From Virgibacillus natechei (GTDB lineage: Bacteria; Bacillota; Bacilli; Bacillales; Amphibacillaceae): DNA of 64,000 bases. A model generated the notes under the pieces. The model did no database searches. It was not told the DNA's origin and saw only the letters and a list, made by a program, of their open reading frames with translations. The position numbers and the translations under genes were made by a program. The DNA lies in assembly GCF_026013645.1 (NCBI RefSeq), contig NZ_CP110224.1, positions 930,001 through 994,000 on the forward strand. The letters run 5' to 3'. Positions 17,699 through 31,762 of this stretch are shown here, one piece after another. Position 1 is the first letter of the stretch. Each line of letters opens with the position of its first letter.

Positions 17699-19441
17699 AT
17701 GATCGAAAATGAATATTACTGGAGAAGCCGCGAGCTTAGGCACCATGTAAGGGTAATTGACGGAACGGAAGCACCTACGCTCATTTTAAAAAATAGTACG
17801 TATTTAAATACATATACCAAACAATGGTTACAAGCCAATATTTGGATTGCCAATGATCGAATTGTTTATGTAGGAGAAGAATTACCTGTAAAACAAGATG
17901 GAACGGAAATAATAGATTGCGAGGGGAAATATCTGGTCCCAGGGTATATTGAACCACATGCCCACCCATTTCAATTGTATAATCCAGAAGAATTGGCGTA
18001 CCATGCTGCAAAAACTGGAACGACTACACTGATAAATGATAACTTAGCATGGCATTTTTTATTGGATAAAAAGAAAGCGTTTTCTTTATTAGAGGATTTT
18101 GACAAATTACCAATTTCAATGTATTGGTGGTCACGATTCGATTCACAAACAGCCCTTAAAGATGAAGAGGCGCTATTTAATACAGAAGAAATACTAGCAT
18201 GGTTATCGCATCCATCTGTCGTTCAAGGCGGCGAGTTGACCTCCTGGCCAAGTTTACTAGATGGGGGAGACAGACTCCTTTATTGGATTCAGGAAACGAA
18301 ACGGAATGGAAAGCCTGTCGAAGGACACTTTCCAGGAGCATCGGAAAAAACGTTAACGAAGATGAAATTATTTGGCGTGAATGCGGATCATGAATCGATG
18401 ACGGGGGAAGATGTCATTAAACGCTTGCAATTAGGGTATCAGGTAGGGCTACGTTATTCTTCTATTAGACCCGATTTACCGAAGCTTATCGACGAAATAG
18501 TAGCAGCAAAACTGCCAACCTATGAAAACTTGACCATGAATACGGACGGTTCCACACCTGCCTTTTACGAGCAAGGATTGTTGAATGTTTGTATTGAAAT
18601 CGCCATTGCTAAAGGGATTCCACTTGAGGATGCATATATGATGGCAAGCTACAACGCTGCAAAGCATCTCCGGCTGGAAGAGCAGCTTGGAAGTATCGCT
18701 CCTGGGCGCATTGCACATATTAATATTTTACGAGAAAAAAGCAATCCACATCCGGAGAGTGTATTGGCAAAAGGACAGTGGATCGTGAAAGAAGATGAAA
18801 TTCAGGAAGTTGATCAGATGATTGATTGGGCGAAGTATGATATAGAGCCCCTTAGCTGTGATTGGGATGTAACAAAAGCAGATCTGCAATTTTCTGTACC
18901 GGTTGGGCTTGATCTGATTAATGATGTTATAATAAAACCATATGTAATCGAAATGGATATTACATTGGATGAGTTACCAACAAATAGAGAAGATGCCTTT
19001 CTTCTATTAATAGATCGGAATGGGAAGTGGCGCGTAAACTCTACGATTCGGGGGGTTACCGATCGATTGGGCGCTCTAGCAAGTTCTTATTCAACGACAG
19101 GGGATCTTGTCTTCATTGGAAAAAGTAAATCCGATATCTTGCTTGCATCGAAAAGACTGAAAGAAATCGGTGGTGGTATCGTGCTCGTACACCAGGGTGA
19201 AGTGTTATTTGAGTTGCCTCTCAACCTTAGTGGAATCATGTTTAATGGGAAAATGAGTACGCTAATCGAAAAAGAAAAGCAACTTAAAACGATACTCTCC
19301 GAATTTGGCTATAAACATTCCGACCTAATCTATACTATATTCTTTTTATCATCTACCCATTTGCCTTATGTGCGCATAACGCAGCAAGGAATAGTAGATG
19401 TGAAGAAAAAAGAGGTACTATTCCCAGCTACAATGCGCTAA
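17699..19441 (+). CDS. yerA: Adenine deaminase-like amidohydrolase, YerA type
   Basis: A 580-residue metal-dependent hydrolase of the adenine deaminase (AdeC) superfamily. The N-terminal beta domain leads into the metal motif LVPGYIEPHAHPFQ, then LINDNLAWHF, VEGHFPGAS and VNADHESMTGEDV in the barrel. A C-terminal domain follows with MFNGKMS-type sequence. B. subtilis YerA has the same length and also lies just after the pur operon. Whether it truly deaminates adenine is not established from the sequence. The ATG at 17699 is preferred over 17672 because GGAG lies upstream and the resulting N-terminus (ENEYYWRSRELRHHV) matches the family start. Confidence 0.88.
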   Translation: MIENEYYWRSRELRHHVRVIDGTEAPTLILKNSTYLNTYTKQWLQANIWIANDRIVYVGEELPVKQDGTEIIDCEGKYLVPGYIEPHAHPFQLYNPEELAYHAAKTGTTTLINDNLAWHFLLDKKKAFSLLEDFDKLPISMYWWSRFDSQTALKDEEALFNTEEILAWLSHPSVVQGGELTSWPSLLDGGDRLLYWIQETKRNGKPVEGHFPGASEKTLTKMKLFGVNADHESMTGEDVIKRLQLGYQVGLRYSSIRPDLPKLIDEIVAAKLPTYENLTMNTDGSTPAFYEQGLLNVCIEIAIAKGIPLEDAYMMASYNAAKHLRLEEQLGSIAPGRIAHINILREKSNPHPESVLAKGQWIVKEDEIQEVDQMIDWAKYDIEPLSCDWDVTKADLQFSVPVGLDLINDVIIKPYVIEMDITLDELPTNREDAFLLLIDRNGKWRVNSTIRGVTDRLGALASSYSTTGDLVFIGKSKSDILLASKRLKEIGGGIVLVHQGEVLFELPLNLSGIMFNGKMSTLIEKEKQLKTILSEFGYKHSDLIYTIFFLSSTHLPYVRITQQGIVDVKKKEVLFPATMR

Positions 19442-19499
19442 ACTATAATAAGGGTTTATTTCGTATGGATAGGAACTTCTAAAAAGGTGTTGGGAGATT

Positions 19500-20564
19500 A
19501 TGAGAAAGTTAGTTTATATGCTGTTGGTGTTGTTTGTGCTTTTAGTCGGTTGTTCCAATGAAGAAGATCAAGCACAAGCAAATGAATCAAAAGGAAATAA
19601 CATAAAAGAAAAAACAGAACCCCCAGAGGTAGAAGGCGAAGCAGAGGAGTTTGAAAATGTTTTTCCGTTAACTGGGATTGGAACAAATACGAATGCTGAT
19701 AATCGGATGGTTAGTGTAATGGTGAATAATCACACAACAGCAAGACCGCAAACTGGTTTAACACAAGCAGATATGGTATTTGAAATTCTCGCAGAAGGTG
19801 ATATCACACGCTTTTTGGCGCTTTATCAAAGTGATATGCCAGATGTGGTAGGGCCAGTTCGTAGTGCGAGGGAGTATTATTTTGATTTGGCAACGAATTA
19901 TAATGCCCTTTATGTTTATCACGGGGCCGCAAATTTTGTGAATGAAATGATTCAAAATAGAGGTATTGAACACTTAGATGGATCTATCCATGATAATAAT
20001 GGTCACTTGTTTAAACGTGAGTCGTTTCGTCCTGCACCGCATAATTCTTATCTGCAATTTGACGGGGTTTATGATGCAGCTGAGCGTCAGGGGTATGATA
20101 CTACTGCCTCTGATGAACCGTTAGAATTTTTAACGGAGGATGAAGAGCAGGAATTGTCAGGTGATTCAGCAGAATATGTGGAAATTGCGTATTCCGATAA
20201 CGCAAGGGATATTGTAGAATTTAACTATGACGTTAACAGTGAAAAATATACAAGATATAACGATCAGACAGAAACAGTCGATTTAGCTACGGGTGATCCT
20301 ATTCAGGTGGATAATGTTTTCATTGTAGAAACCCATCATCAAGTGATTGATGATGAAGCTCGTAGATCAATTGATTTTGAGTCTGGCGGGAATGCCTATC
20401 TGATCCAAAAGGGAAAAATTCAGGAAGTCGAATGGACAAACCAAAATGGAAGAATAATTCCCGTTAAAGATGGTGTACCTTTAGGTTTTGCTCCAGGTAA
20501 AACATGGATTAATGTTGTTCCATCAAGTCCAGGAATAGGACAAGACGTAACGGTGTCAAGCTAG
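19500..20564 (+). CDS. yerB: DUF3048 lipoprotein, YerB type
   Basis: A 354-residue secreted lipoprotein. The signal peptide has a hydrophobic core (LVYMLLVLFVLLVG) and a lipobox LVGC, with Cys18 as the lipidated residue. An acidic linker of about 30 residues precedes the DUF3048 domain, recognisable by MVNNHTTARPQTGLTQADMV, VVGPVRSAREYY and a C-terminal part around YLIQKGKIQEVEW. The function is unknown; B. subtilis YerB occupies the same position. GGTGTTGGGAG precedes the start. It is probably cotranscribed with yerC. Confidence 0.88.
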   Translation: MRKLVYMLLVLFVLLVGCSNEEDQAQANESKGNNIKEKTEPPEVEGEAEEFENVFPLTGIGTNTNADNRMVSVMVNNHTTARPQTGLTQADMVFEILAEGDITRFLALYQSDMPDVVGPVRSAREYYFDLATNYNALYVYHGAANFVNEMIQNRGIEHLDGSIHDNNGHLFKRESFRPAPHNSYLQFDGVYDAAERQGYDTTASDEPLEFLTEDEEQELSGDSAEYVEIAYSDNARDIVEFNYDVNSEKYTRYNDQTETVDLATGDPIQVDNVFIVETHHQVIDDEARRSIDFESGGNAYLIQKGKIQEVEWTNQNGRIIPVKDGVPLGFAPGKTWINVVPSSPGIGQDVTVSS

Positions 20565-20585
20565 TTATCACAGGAGGTTGAGGAC

Positions 20586-20882
20586 GTGCAGATTGATAAA
20601 TTAAGAGGGGAACAATTGGATCAGTTGTTTGATGCAATATTATCGTTAAATGACCGGGAAGAATGCTATCGTTTTTTTGATGATATTGCCACAATGTCAG
20701 AAATACATTCGATATCCCAACGCCTACAAGTGGCGAAAATGCTAACAGAAGGACATACGTATAACGTTATTGAAAAAGAAGCGAATGCATCAACAGCTAC
20801 CATTTCACGTGTGCGTAGGTCCCTTAATTACGGTAGTGATGGCTACCAAATTGTGCTGGATCGTATACTGGAGGATAAATAG
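20586..20882 (+). CDS. yerC: TrpR-related regulator, YerC type
   Basis: A 98-residue DNA-binding protein of the YerC/YecD subgroup of the TrpR superfamily. A helix-turn-helix is visible in SQRLQVAKMLTEGHTYNVI followed by KEANASTATISRVRRSLNYG. The GTG start follows a near-perfect ribosome site (AGGAGG). The target genes are unknown. It lies 21 bases behind yerB and is followed by a terminator, so the two genes form one unit. Confidence 0.88.
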   Translation: MQIDKLRGEQLDQLFDAILSLNDREECYRFFDDIATMSEIHSISQRLQVAKMLTEGHTYNVIEKEANASTATISRVRRSLNYGSDGYQIVLDRILEDK

Positions 20883-20888
20883 ATAATT

Positions 20889-20918
20889 GCACCGCTGCCT
20901 GCTAGGGTAGCGGTTTCT
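20889..20918 (+). terminator. Terminator after yerC
   Basis: ACCGCT and AGCGGT arms around a short loop, followed by TTTC. The T run is weak. Confidence 0.55.
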
Positions 20919-21082
20919 ACATTATTGGGCAAGGAAGAATTAACCAGAGATCTAGTTAATCCACACCAGAAAATATCAACTATAGCAACAAATTCCTCAT
21001 TATAACAGGCTTTTTTCTAAAAGATTGGGACTACGGTTACTCGTCCCACCGGAAAAGAATTGTTGTTTTTGACACACAATCT

Positions 21083-21272
21083 ATAAAAGACGACGCAGTA
21101 ACAATTCTTTTGCAAACGCTGGTTGAGAGCAGGGATTCGCTACGGAAACACATTTCGCTTTCCGCGGGTGGCTGAGGCCGTGCCCGCGGAAGGCATCCGC
21201 CCGGAGCGATCCCGAACGGCGTTTATAGCAAATACTTATAGCAAACAGAACTTACGTCGTCTTTTATGTCAA
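21083..21272. repeat. GC-rich dispersed repeat, copy A
   Basis: The core reads CTACGGAAACACATTTCGC, TTTCCGCGGG, GAGGCCGTGCCCGCGGAA and GGAGCGATCCCG. It is framed by an inverted pair, ATAAAAGACGACG and CGTCGTCTTTTAT. The base composition is far above the surroundings. Related stretches lie at 27628-27752 and 31474-31605. The 520-base gap between yerC and pcrB otherwise holds no recognised gene. Confidence 0.7.
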
Positions 21273-21402
21273 CTGCGACATAGTTAAAAGCAACAACACT
21301 TATTAAAAGAGCCTCATAAAAAAGATTCTACATTTCCCTAAATTCCGAGCATGATTTTTGGTATAATAAATTAATGGATTATTATATTGGAGGATTAGAT
21401 CA

Positions 21403-22092
21403 TTGCCTATTACAATGAATGAATGGAAACATGTATTTAAGTTGGATCCTGCTAAGGAAATATCGGATGAGCATCTAGAAATGATCTGTGAATCAGGAAC
21501 CGATGCTGTTATTGTCGGCGGAACAGATAATGTGACAATGGATGGTGTACTGGATTTACTCGTACGAATTCGCCGTTACAGCATACCATGCATTCTAGAA
21601 ATTTCTGCAATGGAGGCCATTACTCCAGGGTTTGACTATTATTTTATACCGATGGTCATGAATTCCACTGAGAAAAAATGGATGATGGATATACAGCATC
21701 GAGCGATTAAACAATATAAGGAATGGATGAACTGGGATCAAATTCTTATGGAAGGGTATTGTATTTTAAATGAAGACGCAAAAGCCTTCACGCATACGAA
21801 TAGCTATATGCCGGATGATGAAGACGTGACGGCATATGCATATATGGCAGAACGTGTATTTCATTTGCCAGTATTTTATATGGAATACAGTGGAAAATAC
21901 GGAGATCCAAAACTAGTTGAACAAGTAAAAAGACAGCTTAACAACACATTGCTTTTTTATGGCGGAGGGATCGAGAACGATAGCCAGGCACGTGAAATGA
22001 ACGAGCATGCAGATGTTATTGTAGTAGGAAATAGTATTTATACAGGAATAGAGGAAGCAATTAAAACCGTACATGCAGTTAAAGATTATTGA
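21403..22092 (+). CDS. pcrB: Heptaprenylglyceryl phosphate synthase
   Basis: A 229-residue TIM-barrel prenyltransferase that attaches a heptaprenyl chain to sn-glycerol-1-phosphate, giving archaeal-type ether lipids in Bacillaceae. Motifs visible are the VFKLDPAKEIS start, SGTDAVIVGGTDNV, YMEYSGKYGDP and LFYGGGIENDSQAREM, the last forming the phosphate-binding region. TTG is the start, with TTGGAGGA nine bases upstream. It sits directly before pcrA as in B. subtilis and is probably the first gene of a pcrB-pcrA-ligA-camS operon. A TATAAT with TGG extension lies at 21362-21367. Confidence 0.95.
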   Translation: MPITMNEWKHVFKLDPAKEISDEHLEMICESGTDAVIVGGTDNVTMDGVLDLLVRIRRYSIPCILEISAMEAITPGFDYYFIPMVMNSTEKKWMMDIQHRAIKQYKEWMNWDQILMEGYCILNEDAKAFTHTNSYMPDDEDVTAYAYMAERVFHLPVFYMEYSGKYGDPKLVEQVKRQLNNTLLFYGGGIENDSQAREMNEHADVIVVGNSIYTGIEEAIKTVHAVKDY

Positions 22093-22110
22093 TTTAGGGG
22101 TGGAGTAAAC

Positions 22111-26339
<4,229 letters not shown>

Positions 26340-26352
26340 GATTGATAATACG

Positions 26353-27588
26353 ATGAAAAAAGCGAGTATAGCATTAATGGGTGTCGTCCTGTTGCTTGCA
26401 AGTTGTGCACCAGACATGAATAACGAGGAAGAAATTGTGCAAGACGACGAATCGGAAGAAGAGACGGCTATTGTTCCGAGTAATCAATTATCTGAAGAAA
26501 ATTATCGGATGATCCTACCCTATCAACCAAGTGAAGCTAGAGGGATTATCGTGGATCAAGTGGCAAATCGATTGGATATAGATGAAATGGAGCAAGGGAT
26601 GAGACGTCATTCAATGGAGGTATATGATCCTAGCGATCATTATTTTCAAGAAGGGCAATATATAACAGAAAGCATGGTTTACGATTGGCTTGGTAGAGAG
26701 TTAACAGGGGAGCAATTTGAAACAGAACTCCAGGAGGAAATTGACCGACTTGAAGCAGCTGAAATGACCATTAACGATGAAGTGATCCAGAATATAGAGG
26801 ACGATTTGCAGAAAGGCCATAATCCTCCTATAGAAGATGATGAAGATCAGGAAATGCATGAAGAAAATCCGCGTTATTTATCACATATTTTAGAACAAAA
26901 TTACCTAACACAAGGTGAGGGTGAGGATGATTCTGTTCAACTAGCAGGTATTTCTATTGGGCTCGCATTAAAGTCAGTTTATCGTTTTCAAACAGAGATT
27001 GGTGGACCTTATTATTATGAAGATATCCCTGAGAACGAAATGATGGAGCAAGGACAAGAAATTGCGCAATCGGTACTTGAGGAAGTAAGGCAACTTGAAG
27101 GGCTGGAAAATGTACCCGTAATGTTTTCTCTGTACCGTGAAGAAGAGCAGTCGTCACCAGTACCGGGGAACTTTGTTGCCAAAACGAATGTTAGCGGCGG
27201 AGAAACATCCATTGATGATTGGGAATCAATTGACGAAGAAACGGTTCTTTTTCCATCAGATGAAGGAAGGGATAAATACTTCGAAGACCATGAGATTGTG
27301 TCTAACTTTGGTGATGAAATTGCCGAATTCTTTCCGAACTATACGGGTATAATTGGGGAGGGATTCTATATAGATGGTCAACTACAAAAGCTGACGATAG
27401 AAATTCCGCTTCAATTTTTTGGCAGTGCAGAGGTTACTGGATTCACGCAATTTGCCTACGGTTTAGTTCAGGAGATGTTCGCAGATTACTATGATTTAGA
27501 AATAAATATTACATCCAGTGATAAAGTGGAAAGTCTTATTTACCGGGAAGCTGGCGAGGACATGCCAAATGTTCATATTTATCATTAA
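26353..27588 (+). CDS. camS: CamS family lipoprotein
   Basis: A 411-residue lipoprotein of the CamS (YerH) family. The signal peptide MKKASIALMGVVLLLAS ends before the lipobox Cys, and a strongly acidic linker follows. The conserved domain includes YQPSEARGIIV, SISIGLALKSVY-like sequence and a C-terminal YGLVQEMFADYY region. In enterococci and staphylococci, release of the signal-peptide end of CamS gives the cAM373-like pheromone ending in LAS. Here the corresponding residues read VVLLLAS. Any signalling role is inference. It probably is the last gene of the pcrB operon, only 13 bases after ligA. Confidence 0.9.
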   Translation: MKKASIALMGVVLLLASCAPDMNNEEEIVQDDESEEETAIVPSNQLSEENYRMILPYQPSEARGIIVDQVANRLDIDEMEQGMRRHSMEVYDPSDHYFQEGQYITESMVYDWLGRELTGEQFETELQEEIDRLEAAEMTINDEVIQNIEDDLQKGHNPPIEDDEDQEMHEENPRYLSHILEQNYLTQGEGEDDSVQLAGISIGLALKSVYRFQTEIGGPYYYEDIPENEMMEQGQEIAQSVLEEVRQLEGLENVPVMFSLYREEEQSSPVPGNFVAKTNVSGGETSIDDWESIDEETVLFPSDEGRDKYFEDHEIVSNFGDEIAEFFPNYTGIIGEGFYIDGQLQKLTIEIPLQFFGSAEVTGFTQFAYGLVQEMFADYYDLEINITSSDKVESLIYREAGEDMPNVHIYH

Positions 27589-27627
27589 GCTTTTTTTGAC
27601 ATAAAATTTATAGAATGCGACGTAATA

Positions 27628-27752
27628 CCGCTACGGAAATACACTACGCTTTCCGCGGGCGGCTGGTGAGCCTCCTCGTGCTATCGCACTTCGGGGTCTC
27701 ACCGATGCCTTTCCTCCCGCCGGAGTCTCCGTGTATTTCCTTCGCTGGTATA
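27628..27752. repeat. GC-rich dispersed repeat, copy B
   Basis: CGCTACGGAAATACACTACG, CTTTCCGCGGGCGGCTGG and CCGGAGTCTCCGTGTATTTCC form a long imperfect palindrome. The ends GGAAATACAC and GTGTATTTCC are exact complements. It fills much of the 370-base gap between camS and the dehydrogenase gene. It is related to copies A and C. Confidence 0.7.
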
Positions 27753-27960
27753 ACATTGCAACATACTTCATTCAATCACATAATAGCTATGCACTCTAAT
27801 GTTGGTTGATTGGAGCGGAGGACCGTTAAGAGAATTTCAGGGATGGTAACAATGTGGTTTGTTTAGTTTGTCATGACCTAGGTTAAAATATGGGGTGAGA
27901 TGATGATTTCACCCTGTGATTTATGAAAGCGCATTCAATGATAGAGTGAGGAGGATTCCC

Positions 27961-29511
27961 ATGGTAGTAGCGTACAAGCATGAACCTTTTACAGATTTCT
28001 CAGTAGAAGCGAATAAAAATGAACTGTTAGAAGCGTTAAAGCATATTGAATCTGATCTGGGAAAGGAGTATCCACTTATAATCGGTGGAGAACGTATTAC
28101 GACAGAAGATAAAATTGTTTCAAAAAATCCTGCTAATAAAGAAGAAGTCATTGGTTATGTATCGAAGGCGGATAATGAATTGGCAGAGCAAGCAATGAAA
28201 GTTGCTGATGAAACCTTCTCAACATGGAGAAAATCGGATCCAGGGTTTCGTGCGGGTATCTTATTCCGCGCAGCAGCAATCGTTCGTCGCCGTAAGTTCG
28301 AATTCATAGCACATTTAATTAAGGAAGGCGGAAAGCCCTGGAAAGAATCGGATGCAGACGTTGCAGAAGGGATTGACTTCTTGGAATATTATGGTCGTCA
28401 AATCCTGGAATTGGGTCAAGGTGCTGAGGTTACCAGCAGGCCTATTGAATATAATCAATTTCATTACATTCCACTAGGTGTAGGGATTGTTATTTCACCA
28501 TGGAATTTCTTATTTGCCATTATGGCCGGGACAACGACAGCTGCAATGGTATCCGGTAATACGGTGTTGCTGAAGCCAGCAAGTTCAACACCAATAATTG
28601 CCTATAAATTAATGGAAGTACTCGAAGAATCGGGTATGCCGGCAGGAGTTGTTAATTATATTCCTGGACCGGGTAGTGAAGTTGGGGATTACCTTGTCGA
28701 TCATCCAAGAACGCGTTTTGTAAGTTTTACAGGCTCACGTGATGTGGGGACAGGTATCTTCGAACGCGCTGCAAAAGTACAGGACGGTCAACAATGGCTG
28801 AAGCGCACCATCATTGAAATGGGTGGTAAAGATACCATTGTCGTAGATCGTGATGCAGACCTAGAATTAGCCGCAGAATCAATTGTCCATTCAGCATTTG
28901 GGTTCTCTGGACAAAAATGTTCCGCGTGTTCCCGTGCTGTGATTCATGAAGATGTATATGAAGACGTGAAAGATCGTGTTGTTGAACTGACAAAAGAATT
29001 AACAGTTGGCAATCCATCCGAAGCATCCAACAAATATATGGGACCCGTTATCGACCAGCATGCCTTTGAAAAAATTATGGACTATATCGAACTAGGTAAA
29101 AAGGAAGGCAACCTACTTGTTGGTGGGGATGGCGATGATAGCAAAGGCTATTTTATTAATCCAACCGTTTTTGCAGATGTCGATCCTGAGGCGCGCATTA
29201 TGCAAGAAGAAATATTCGGGCCAGTAGTAGGATTAACAAAGGCACAAGATTTTGATCAAGCGATTGACATTGCAAATAATACAGATTATGGACTAACTGG
29301 TGCCGTTATATCCAATAATCGAACACATATAGAAAAAGCCCGCGAAGACTTTCATGTAGGAAATCTTTACTTCAATAGAGGGTGTACGGCAGCAATTGTT
29401 GGATATCATCCATTTGGTGGATTTAATATGTCCGGAACAGACTCCAAAGCAGGTGGCCCGGATTACCTAATTCACCATATGCAAGGAAAGACAACCTCAG
29501 AAATGTTTTAA
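27961..29511 (+). CDS. rocA: L-glutamate gamma-semialdehyde (P5C) dehydrogenase
   Basis: A 516-residue aldehyde dehydrogenase that oxidises glutamate semialdehyde to glutamate in proline and arginine breakdown. Catalytic Cys lies in [15 protein letters not shown] and catalytic Glu in [40 protein letters not shown] and [11 protein letters not shown] are NAD and fold motifs. The N-terminal [14 protein letters not shown] is typical of the RocA branch. ATG 27961 is chosen because GAGGAGGA precedes it; the upstream in-frame GTG has none. It is monocistronic with its own terminator. Which paralogue it is (rocA or ycgN/putC) cannot be decided here. Confidence 0.9.
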   Translation: MVVAYKHEPFTDFSVEANKNELLEALKHIESDLGKEYPLIIGGERITTEDKIVSKNPANKEEVIGYVSKADNELAEQAMKVADETFSTWRKSDPGFRAGILFRAAAIVRRRKFEFIAHLIKEGGKPWKESDADVAEGIDFLEYYGRQILELGQGAEVTSRPIEYNQFHYIPLGVGIVISPWNFLFAIMAGTTTAAMVSGNTVLLKPASSTPIIAYKLMEVLEESGMPAGVVNYIPGPGSEVGDYLVDHPRTRFVSFTGSRDVGTGIFERAAKVQDGQQWLKRTIIEMGGKDTIVVDRDADLELAAESIVHSAFGFSGQKCSACSRAVIHEDVYEDVKDRVVELTKELTVGNPSEASNKYMGPVIDQHAFEKIMDYIELGKKEGNLLVGGDGDDSKGYFINPTVFADVDPEARIMQEEIFGPVVGLTKAQDFDQAIDIANNTDYGLTGAVISNNRTHIEKAREDFHVGNLYFNRGCTAAIVGYHPFGGFNMSGTDSKAGGPDYLIHHMQGKTTSEMF

Positions 29512-29527
29512 GTATAAAGTCTTACAT

Positions 29528-29582
29528 TAATAATCAGTCCCTAAGAAGCAATTTCTACTCAAAAAGGGGCTGATTTTCCTCG
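29528..29582 (+). terminator. Terminator after the P5C dehydrogenase gene
   Basis: AATCAGTCCC and GGGGCTGATT arms with a long loop, followed by TTCC. The stem is clear, the T run short. Confidence 0.65.
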
Positions 29583-29732
29583 TTTAGGAAAATTGTTCAT
29601 TTTTCAGGGTGCTTTTTGCACCGAAATAGCGTAAAATCGATGTAATTTTCCCAATATGAATTTTCAGAATCTGTGTTATAATATAAATATAAGCAAAAGA
29701 AATAAAACTTATTTGATGTTAGGGTGGGTACA

Positions 29733-31001
29733 TTGATAGAAATAGGATCCTTTATCAAACTACAACGACAAAAACAAGAAATGACACAGGGAGATTTAGC
29801 TAAAGGCATCGTTTCATTATCCTATTTATCAAAGATTGAAAACAAAAAGACGGAAGCAAGTCGGGAAATTATTCAATTAATATGTACGCGTTTAGGTATC
29901 CAGTTAGACAATGAATTAGATACAACCATCCAGGAAAAATGTAAGCAATGGTACAGCATGCTTTTTGAAGTTCATGACAAGGAACAAATCATTACGACAT
30001 ACCGCGAAGTGCAGGGACTAATGGATACCAATCTTACGAATAACTTACTGATGTTCGAGATTCATAAGATAAGATACTATCTGGTTCTCGGGAAGTTTGA
30101 TAATGCGCTGGATAAGATTAATGAACTAAAAGATGTATCCAACACCTTTGATAACCTGCATCAATTCTATTGGTATAAGTTTCGAGGGAATTACAGTTCT
30201 TTAAATGGAGATTTTAACGAAGCCATGAGACTATACAAAATAGCAGAAGATAAAATCAGTCAGATTGAATTAGAAGATAAAGAAATTGCTGATCTACAAT
30301 ATATCATTGCGGTAACACATAGTAAGTTGCGAAATACATTGGAATCTATAGATTATGCAGAGAAAGCACTAGATATATACATGAAGGAATATAACTTTAT
30401 GCGCTGTGCTCAATCCCATATCGTCTTAGGTATTTCGTATAGAAGAATTAAGATGTATGAAAAAGCTATTAAAAATTATAATCTGGCCAGACATTTAGGT
30501 GAGCTTAATAATGATAAACAAGTAATACAATTAACAAATTTAAATTTAGGATATCTGTATTCTGCTAAAGGAAATAAGAAAGATGCAATTCATTACTATT
30601 TAGAGGTTGCAGATGATTTAGACGTTGAAATGAATGCAAGATTAACTGCGGTCACAGCGTTAATTAAAGATTATTATTCCATTAATAATTTTGATGAAAC
30701 CAAACAAATGATAGATAAGGGTTTTGAACTAATAGACATGGATAATAGTAGCGAAGCATATAAAAGTCATTATTATGTTCTAAATACATTCAGTTTTGCT
30801 ATTAATCAAGAAAAAAGTAAATTTGAATCGATAGTAATTGATGAATTTATTCCGTATCTAAAAAAACATAAAGACCATGCTAATTTAGTTATTTATGCCA
30901 ATATGTTAGGAGTTCATTTTGAAGAATTAAACAGGTATAAAGAATCTGTTAAATACTATAAACTCGCAAATTTAACATATGAAGAGTTAATAAATATTTA
31001 A
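29733..31001 (+). CDS. HTH-TPR regulator of the NprR/PlcR (RRNPP) type
   Basis: A protein of about 422 residues with an N-terminal Xre-type helix-turn-helix (KQEMTQGDLAKGIVSLSYLS then KIENKKTEAS, about residues 10-60). A long TPR region follows, with repeats such as FDNALDKINEL, GDFNEAMRLYKIAED, MYEKAIKNYNLARHLGEL and GNKKDAIHYYLEVADDL. This layout and length match NprR-class regulators, which bind a secreted, re-imported oligopeptide through their TPRs. A 47-codon gene for a secreted peptide begins 13 bases after the stop. TTG 29733 has AGGGTGGG well spaced; GTG 29724 lies on that site. Target genes are not evident in the neighbourhood. Confidence 0.85.
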   Translation: MIEIGSFIKLQRQKQEMTQGDLAKGIVSLSYLSKIENKKTEASREIIQLICTRLGIQLDNELDTTIQEKCKQWYSMLFEVHDKEQIITTYREVQGLMDTNLTNNLLMFEIHKIRYYLVLGKFDNALDKINELKDVSNTFDNLHQFYWYKFRGNYSSLNGDFNEAMRLYKIAEDKISQIELEDKEIADLQYIIAVTHSKLRNTLESIDYAEKALDIYMKEYNFMRCAQSHIVLGISYRRIKMYEKAIKNYNLARHLGELNNDKQVIQLTNLNLGYLYSAKGNKKDAIHYYLEVADDLDVEMNARLTAVTALIKDYYSINNFDETKQMIDKGFELIDMDNSSEAYKSHYYVLNTFSFAINQEKSKFESIVIDEFIPYLKKHKDHANLVIYANMLGVHFEELNRYKESVKYYKLANLTYEELINI

Positions 31002-31014
31002 AGGGGGGGAGAAG

Positions 31015-31158
31015 ATGAAGAAAATGGTTACTACTATAGCGTTGAGTGCAATACTTGTAACAGGATTTATATTTGCAACAGACAATAGTCCAACAGATTT
31101 AGCTTCTGAATTAGAACCTAGTATTTTATCAATTGAACAACCTATCTCTTTTATCTAA
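31015..31158 (+). CDS. Small secreted peptide, candidate pheromone precursor
   Basis: A 47-residue ORF starting MKKMVTTIALSAILVTGFIF, a textbook signal peptide (basic start, hydrophobic core, cleavage likely after ATGF-type small residues near position 21). A hydrophilic middle and a hydrophobic C-terminus LSIEQPISFI follow. The AAGGGGGGGA ribosome site is very strong. Position directly behind an HTH-TPR regulator, size and architecture match NprX, PapR and Phr precursors, whose C-terminal end gives the signal. The mature peptide probably lies within the last 7 to 12 residues. I know no family for the exact sequence. A strong terminator follows. Confidence 0.75.
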   Translation: MKKMVTTIALSAILVTGFIFATDNSPTDLASELEPSILSIEQPISFI

Positions 31159-31205
31159 CTTTAAGAGCTAGTCGTACTTTTTTACCCTATTACTAATATG
31201 ATGGA

Positions 31206-31247
31206 TTGCCTGAAATAGCGTGGAACCTATTTCAGGCATTTTTTTGG
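31206..31247 (+). terminator. Strong terminator after the peptide gene
   Basis: TGCCTGAAATAG and CTATTTCAGGCA form a 12-base perfect stem, followed by seven T. It closes the regulator-peptide unit. Confidence 0.92.
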
Positions 31248-31473
31248 GGAAATAGGAGTGGAAACCTTTTAAAGCAGGCCAAGTTTTCTAACATTAGATA
31301 CAAAGCATTATCTAAATAGTTTTAAACTGGGTAAACTAGATAGTAATAGGAGTGTCTCTATTTTCTTTTTTAAGAGGGGGTTTAAAACGTCCGTTAAAAT
31401 GACACATCGAGATAGGGGATCTTCGACTAAGTACCGACACGTCAATAGCCAACATCGAAGTCACTTTTATGAA

Positions 31474-31605
31474 GGTTGATTGGAGCGGAGTACAGTCGAC
31501 TCCTGCGGGAACAGCACGAGTCTGAAGACCCCACAGCGGCGGTTTCCCGCGAGGAGGCTGAAGCCGTGCCCGCGGAAAGCGACTGTACGCAGCGGAAATC
31601 AACCT
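31474..31605. repeat. GC-rich dispersed repeat, copy C
   Basis: The ends GGTTGATT and AATCAACC are perfect inverted repeats. Inside are TGGAGCGG, ACTCCTGCGGGAACAGCACG, GAAGACCCC and GAGGCTGAAGCCGTGCCCGCG (read as two parts). I recognise this as a repeat common between genes in many Bacillaceae. The apparent minus-strand ORFs over it are by-products of its composition. It lies in the 600-base gap before gatC, which otherwise has no gene that I can support. Confidence 0.75.
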
Positions 31606-31762
31606 GGTAGTTACGTCGCATCATATAGATCTTGTTCCAAAACATCAATCTTTTAGAAAACAGCCTTCTTTAAACTTACCAATTAGTTGCCAATAGATGA
31701 CTAATTCTGCTATTATCAATAGTATTGTGAGAGTTATTAAACCTTTGTTGGAGGTGTATGAT

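Noticed and set aside
31336..31648. Minus-strand ORFs of 88 and 68 codons
   Set aside because: They are made by the GC-rich palindromic repeat, have no ribosome site and no protein-like composition.
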